Below are positions 36,544 through 38,719 of a stretch of 38,719 nt of DNA, piece after piece (the first letter of the stretch is position 1; each line of letters begins with the position of its first letter). The stretch is from Burkholderiales bacterium. GTDB lineage: Bacteria > Pseudomonadota > Gammaproteobacteria > Burkholderiales > Burkholderiaceae_C. The position numbers and the translations under genes were made by a program. A model generated the notes under the pieces. The model was given only the letters and a program-made list of their open reading frames with translations, did not search any database and was not told the DNA's origin. The DNA lies in assembly GCA_028868305.1 (NCBI GenBank), contig JAGWUS010000037.1, positions 1 through 38,719 on the forward strand, written 5' to 3'.

Positions 36544-37917
36544 CTAAATAAGACTGACCAGCCAGCCCGCAACGGCGCAGGCAGCAATGACGGGGATGAT
36601 GCCCACTTTATAGCGCAGCAAGGCCACTGCCGCAAACACCGCCAGCAGCAAGGCCTTGTAATCAACCGGGCCTGCAGCCCCCGTGGGCAGTGCAAGATGC
36701 ACTATGAAAAACAGAGCAAGACTGGCGATCACCCCCACCACGGCGGCGCTGATGGCCGCCAGCGGCGCGGTGAAATGCAGTTTGCCGTGGGTGGACTCCA
36801 CCAGCGGACCACCGGCCAGGATGAACAGGAAGGATGGCAGAAAGGTGAACCAGGTCACCACCGTGGCCGCCAGTGCGCCGCTCCAGAACAGCACGCCCGA
36901 CCCCACAGCATACGGCCCCAACACCTGCTGGCCCCAGCCTCCCACAAAACCCACAAAGGCCACCACCATGATGAGCGGCCCGGGCGTGGTCTCGCCCAGC
37001 GCCAGTCCGTCCATCATCTGCGCAGCAGTCAGCCAGCCAAAATGCTCCACCGCACCCTGGACTACATAAGGCAGCACCGCATAGGCGCCGCCGAACGTCA
37101 GTAGCGCGGCTTTGGTGAAAAACCAGCCCATCTGCGCCAGCGCACCACGCCAGCCCTGCCAGGCCACCAGCGCCGCCATGGGCAACAACCACAACAATGC
37201 GCCCACCACCAGCAGCCGCGCCAGACGCGCAGGTTTGAAGCGGGCGTGTTCGGGCGTAGGCGTGTTGTCGTCTATCCAGGCAGGCAAGCGGTCGGCCGCA
37301 GCCTTGGCGGCACCATGCCCGCCACCGCCAGTAAACTGCCCGGGCAACCAGCGCTGCCCGGCCCAACCACACACAGCCGCCGCCAGAACCACAGCAGGGA
37401 AGGGGATGGCCAGAAACGCAATTGCTACAAAACTCATAGCTGCCAGTGCTGGCAGGACGGGGGCTCTGCGCGGATTTTTCAGTGTTTTACTCGCCATGCG
37501 GTGCACTGCCTGCAGCACGATGGCAGCCACCGCCGGCTTGATGCCCCACAGCACCGCAGCCACCACTGGCACCTTGCCAAAGGCCATGTACAGCCCGCTC
37601 AAGGCGATCAGCAACAGCAGGGAGGGCAACACAAACAGCGCCCCCGCCATCACCCCGCCCCAGGTGCGGTGCATCAGCCAGCCGATGTAGGTGGCAAGCT
37701 GCTGCGCTTCGGGGCCAGGCAGCAGCATGCAATAGTTCAAGGCGTGCAGAAAGCGTTGTTCGGAAATCCAGCGCTTCTGCTCCACCAGCTCGCGGTGCAT
37801 GATGGCAATTTGTCCGGCAGGGCCACCAAAGCTGATCAAGCCGAGCTTGAACCAGAACTTCAGCGCCTCGCCAAAGCTGACACCGTGGGCTTCCTTTTCG
37901 CGCATGACATCGCTCAT
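36544..37917 (-). CDS. chrA: Chromate transporter ChrA
   Basis: Inner-membrane chromate efflux protein of the long, two-domain type (457 residues, ~10-12 membrane helices). The CHR motif of the N-terminal half is [20 protein letters not shown], with [15 protein letters not shown]. The second half repeats it: [42 protein letters not shown] 37917 is chosen (GGAG ~10 bases upstream); an in-frame TTG at 37950 overlaps the rhodanese gene. Residues ~147-165 are encoded by a copy of the interspersed repeat. It follows the rhodanese gene by 13 bases, which supports a chromate or sulfur-oxyanion stress role, although some ChrA proteins do not confer resistance. Confidence 0.93.
   Translation of the reverse strand: MSDVMREKEAHGVSFGEALKFWFKLGLISFGGPAGQIAIMHRELVEQKRWISEQRFLHALNYCMLLPGPEAQQLATYIGWLMHRTWGGVMAGALFVLPSLLLLIALSGLYMAFGKVPVVAAVLWGIKPAVAAIVLQAVHRMASKTLKNPRRAPVLPALAAMSFVAIAFLAIPFPAVVLAAAVCGWAGQRWLPGQFTGGGGHGAAKAAADRLPAWIDDNTPTPEHARFKPARLARLLVVGALLWLLPMAALVAWQGWRGALAQMGWFFTKAALLTFGGAYAVLPYVVQGAVEHFGWLTAAQMMDGLALGETTPGPLIMVVAFVGFVGGWGQQVLGPYAVGSGVLFWSGALAATVVTWFTFLPSFLFILAGGPLVESTHGKLHFTAPLAAISAAVVGVIASLALFFIVHLALPTGAAGPVDYKALLLAVFAAVALLRYKVGIIPVIAACAVAGWLVSLI
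37424..37480 (+). repeat. Interspersed ~55-bp repeat, copy inside chrA
   Basis: GCTACAAAACTCATAGCTGC, then CAGTGC, GGACGGGGGCT and GGATTTTTC, on the strand opposite to chrA. The spacing of ATAGCTGCC, GGGCT and GATTT equals that in the intergenic copy at 21639. The chrA frame stays open through it and encodes part of a loop and a helix. Confidence 0.75.
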
Positions 37918-37930
37918 ACCTTCACTCCCG

Positions 37931-38227
37931 TCATGGTCTCGGGTTTCCAACTGTGCGGCTCATCCTGCGCACGCACGCGGTCACTGCGTCTTCACTCACG
38001 TTATGGCCGTAGACGCAGTACACAGCAACACTGCTTGCTTGGGACGAAGCAATCCGTGCCGCCACATCCTCGGGTGCGCACCGGATGGCACCAGCCAGCA
38101 GGCGTGGGCTTTCCGCAAAGCGGGCCTCGCGACGCACATCCAGCACCAGGGGTGCATCGGCACGGCCCAGCCGGTCATTGAAGTCCTGGGGGGGAATGGA
38201 AAAATCAGACGGTTTTTGGGTGTCCAT
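37931..38227 (-). CDS. Short rhodanese-like protein, C-terminus apparently truncated
   Basis: A 98-residue cytoplasmic single-domain rhodanese candidate, which would carry sulfur on the active-site Cys71 in AVYCVYGHNVS. The N-terminal half is normal: FNDRLGRADAPLVLDVRRE and LLAGAIRCAPEDV. After the active-site loop only 27 residues remain, against about 43 in GlpE, and they do not contain the usual LEGGIxxW ending. ATG 38227 has AAAGGAG at good spacing; the frame is open further up, but that has no ribosome site. chrA follows after 13 bases. A frameshift or nonsense truncation is possible. If intact, it may help chromate reduction or tolerance; this is inference from its neighbour. Confidence 0.8.
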   Translation of the reverse strand: MDTQKPSDFSIPPQDFNDRLGRADAPLVLDVRREARFAESPRLLAGAIRCAPEDVAARIASSQASSVAVYCVYGHNVSEDAVTACVRRMSRTVGNPRP

Positions 38228-38338
38228 GGAATGCTCCTTTGCGGCACCAGCATTTGGATGGGACACCATCTTGGAGCCGTAAAGGCCCAACACCGGGGAG
38301 CTGAAACCCCGATAGGCGCAATTTACCACAGCACCGGC

Positions 38339-38719
38339 TCAGCGCGCCAGTTTGTAGACCGACGTACCGGCGCGCAGGTTCGGTGCAAAGCGCACAGTGC
38401 GGCCTTCCTGCAAACCAAAACTGTCCAGCACACGCAGGCCGGTGCGCGCGGCCAGAACCGCCAGATCGGCATGGGTTCCGACACGGATGTTAGGTGTGTC
38501 GTACCACTGGTAGGGCAGGCGGCGGGTCACCGGCATGCGCCCTTTGAGGATGCTCAGCCGGTTGGGCCAGTGTGCGAAGTTGGGAAAAGCCACTATGCCC
38601 ACCTGGCCCACACGCGCCGTTTCACGCAACATGACTTCGGCATTGCGCAGATGCTGCAGGGTGTCGATCTGCAGCACCACGTCAAACGACGCGTCGTCGA
38701 ACATGGCCAGCCCCTCGTC
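38339..38719 (-). CDS. metW: Methionine biosynthesis protein MetW (5' end outside window)
   Basis: SAM-dependent methyltransferase-like partner of MetX in homoserine acylation for methionine synthesis; in proteobacteria metX and metW are usually adjacent. The last ~126 residues are visible and the N-terminus with the SAM motif lies beyond the right edge. The sequence fits MetW closely: FDVVLQIDTLQHLRNAEVML, VAFPNFAHWPNRLSILKG, RMPVTRRLPYQWYDTPNIR, ending SVYKLAR. The preceding codons D-E-G-L-A are also MetW-like, so the frame simply continues out of the window. A gap of 111 bases, with no strong terminator, separates it from the rhodanese gene. Confidence 0.93.
   Translation of the reverse strand, partial: DEGLAMFDDASFDVVLQIDTLQHLRNAEVMLRETARVGQVGIVAFPNFAHWPNRLSILKGRMPVTRRLPYQWYDTPNIRVGTHADLAVLAARTGLRVLDSFGLQEGRTVRFAPNLRAGTSVYKLAR

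Noticed and set aside
38228..38338. Possible terminator between metW and the rhodanese gene
   Set aside because: Only a 5-bp CGGGG/CCCCG stem without T tract; too weak to call.

Overview
The window looks like a chromosomal segment of a betaproteobacterium, most likely Comamonadaceae (Rhodoferax/Polaromonas-like). Pointers are the high GC content, the phasin gene with PhaR-like operators, the lptD-surA-rsmA block, metW, and above all an interspersed short repeat of the kind I associate with Comamonadaceae genomes. That assignment is inference from gene content and memory; no rRNA is present to confirm it. I saw no phage, transposase, integrase, CRISPR array, tRNA or rRNA.

Layout. 1-2854 (minus): gap (cut by the window edge) and tkt, central sugar metabolism. 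2975-7985: a probable aromatic/acid catabolic cluster (fumarylacetoacetase-like hydrolase, DUF2783-like small protein, FAD monooxygenase) divergent from a MarR regulator and an Old Yellow Enzyme. 8058-9523: phasin phaP divergent from an uncharacterised oxygenase-like gene, with two PhaR-type palindromes between them. 9584-15981: murU, pepP, an EmrB-like exporter, a GDT1-type Mn/Ca transporter, a BON lipoprotein and a glutamine-synthetase-family enzyme. 16104-21209: a large fibronectin-III/beta-propeller surface lipoprotein, interrupted by an in-frame TGA right after its lipobox, divergent from a hybrid histidine kinase and NarL-type response regulator. 21965-25293: maeB, then a secreted T1/Sa-type ribonuclease with its barstar-like inhibitor. 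25554-30109 (minus): lptD-surA-rsmA, outer-membrane biogenesis. 30146-33302: amgK, rsmE, an MFS transporter. 33317-38227 (minus): rhodanese, chrA, hyi-like isomerase, M20 peptidase and lipase in a tight run. metW enters at the right edge.

Functional links. AmgK and MurU, 20 kb apart here, are successive steps of MurNAc recycling to UDP-MurNAc. LptD and SurA act together in outer-membrane assembly. PhaP and the palindromes point to polyhydroxyalkanoate storage.

The most unusual feature is interspersed repeats inside essential or conserved genes without breaking the frame. A ~55-bp repeat occurs six times, three of them inside murU, rsmA and chrA. A different GC-rich ~90-bp palindromic repeat sits inside amgK, between its two active-site motifs. 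The in-frame TGA in the surface lipoprotein and the nuclease/barstar pair are the next most interesting items.
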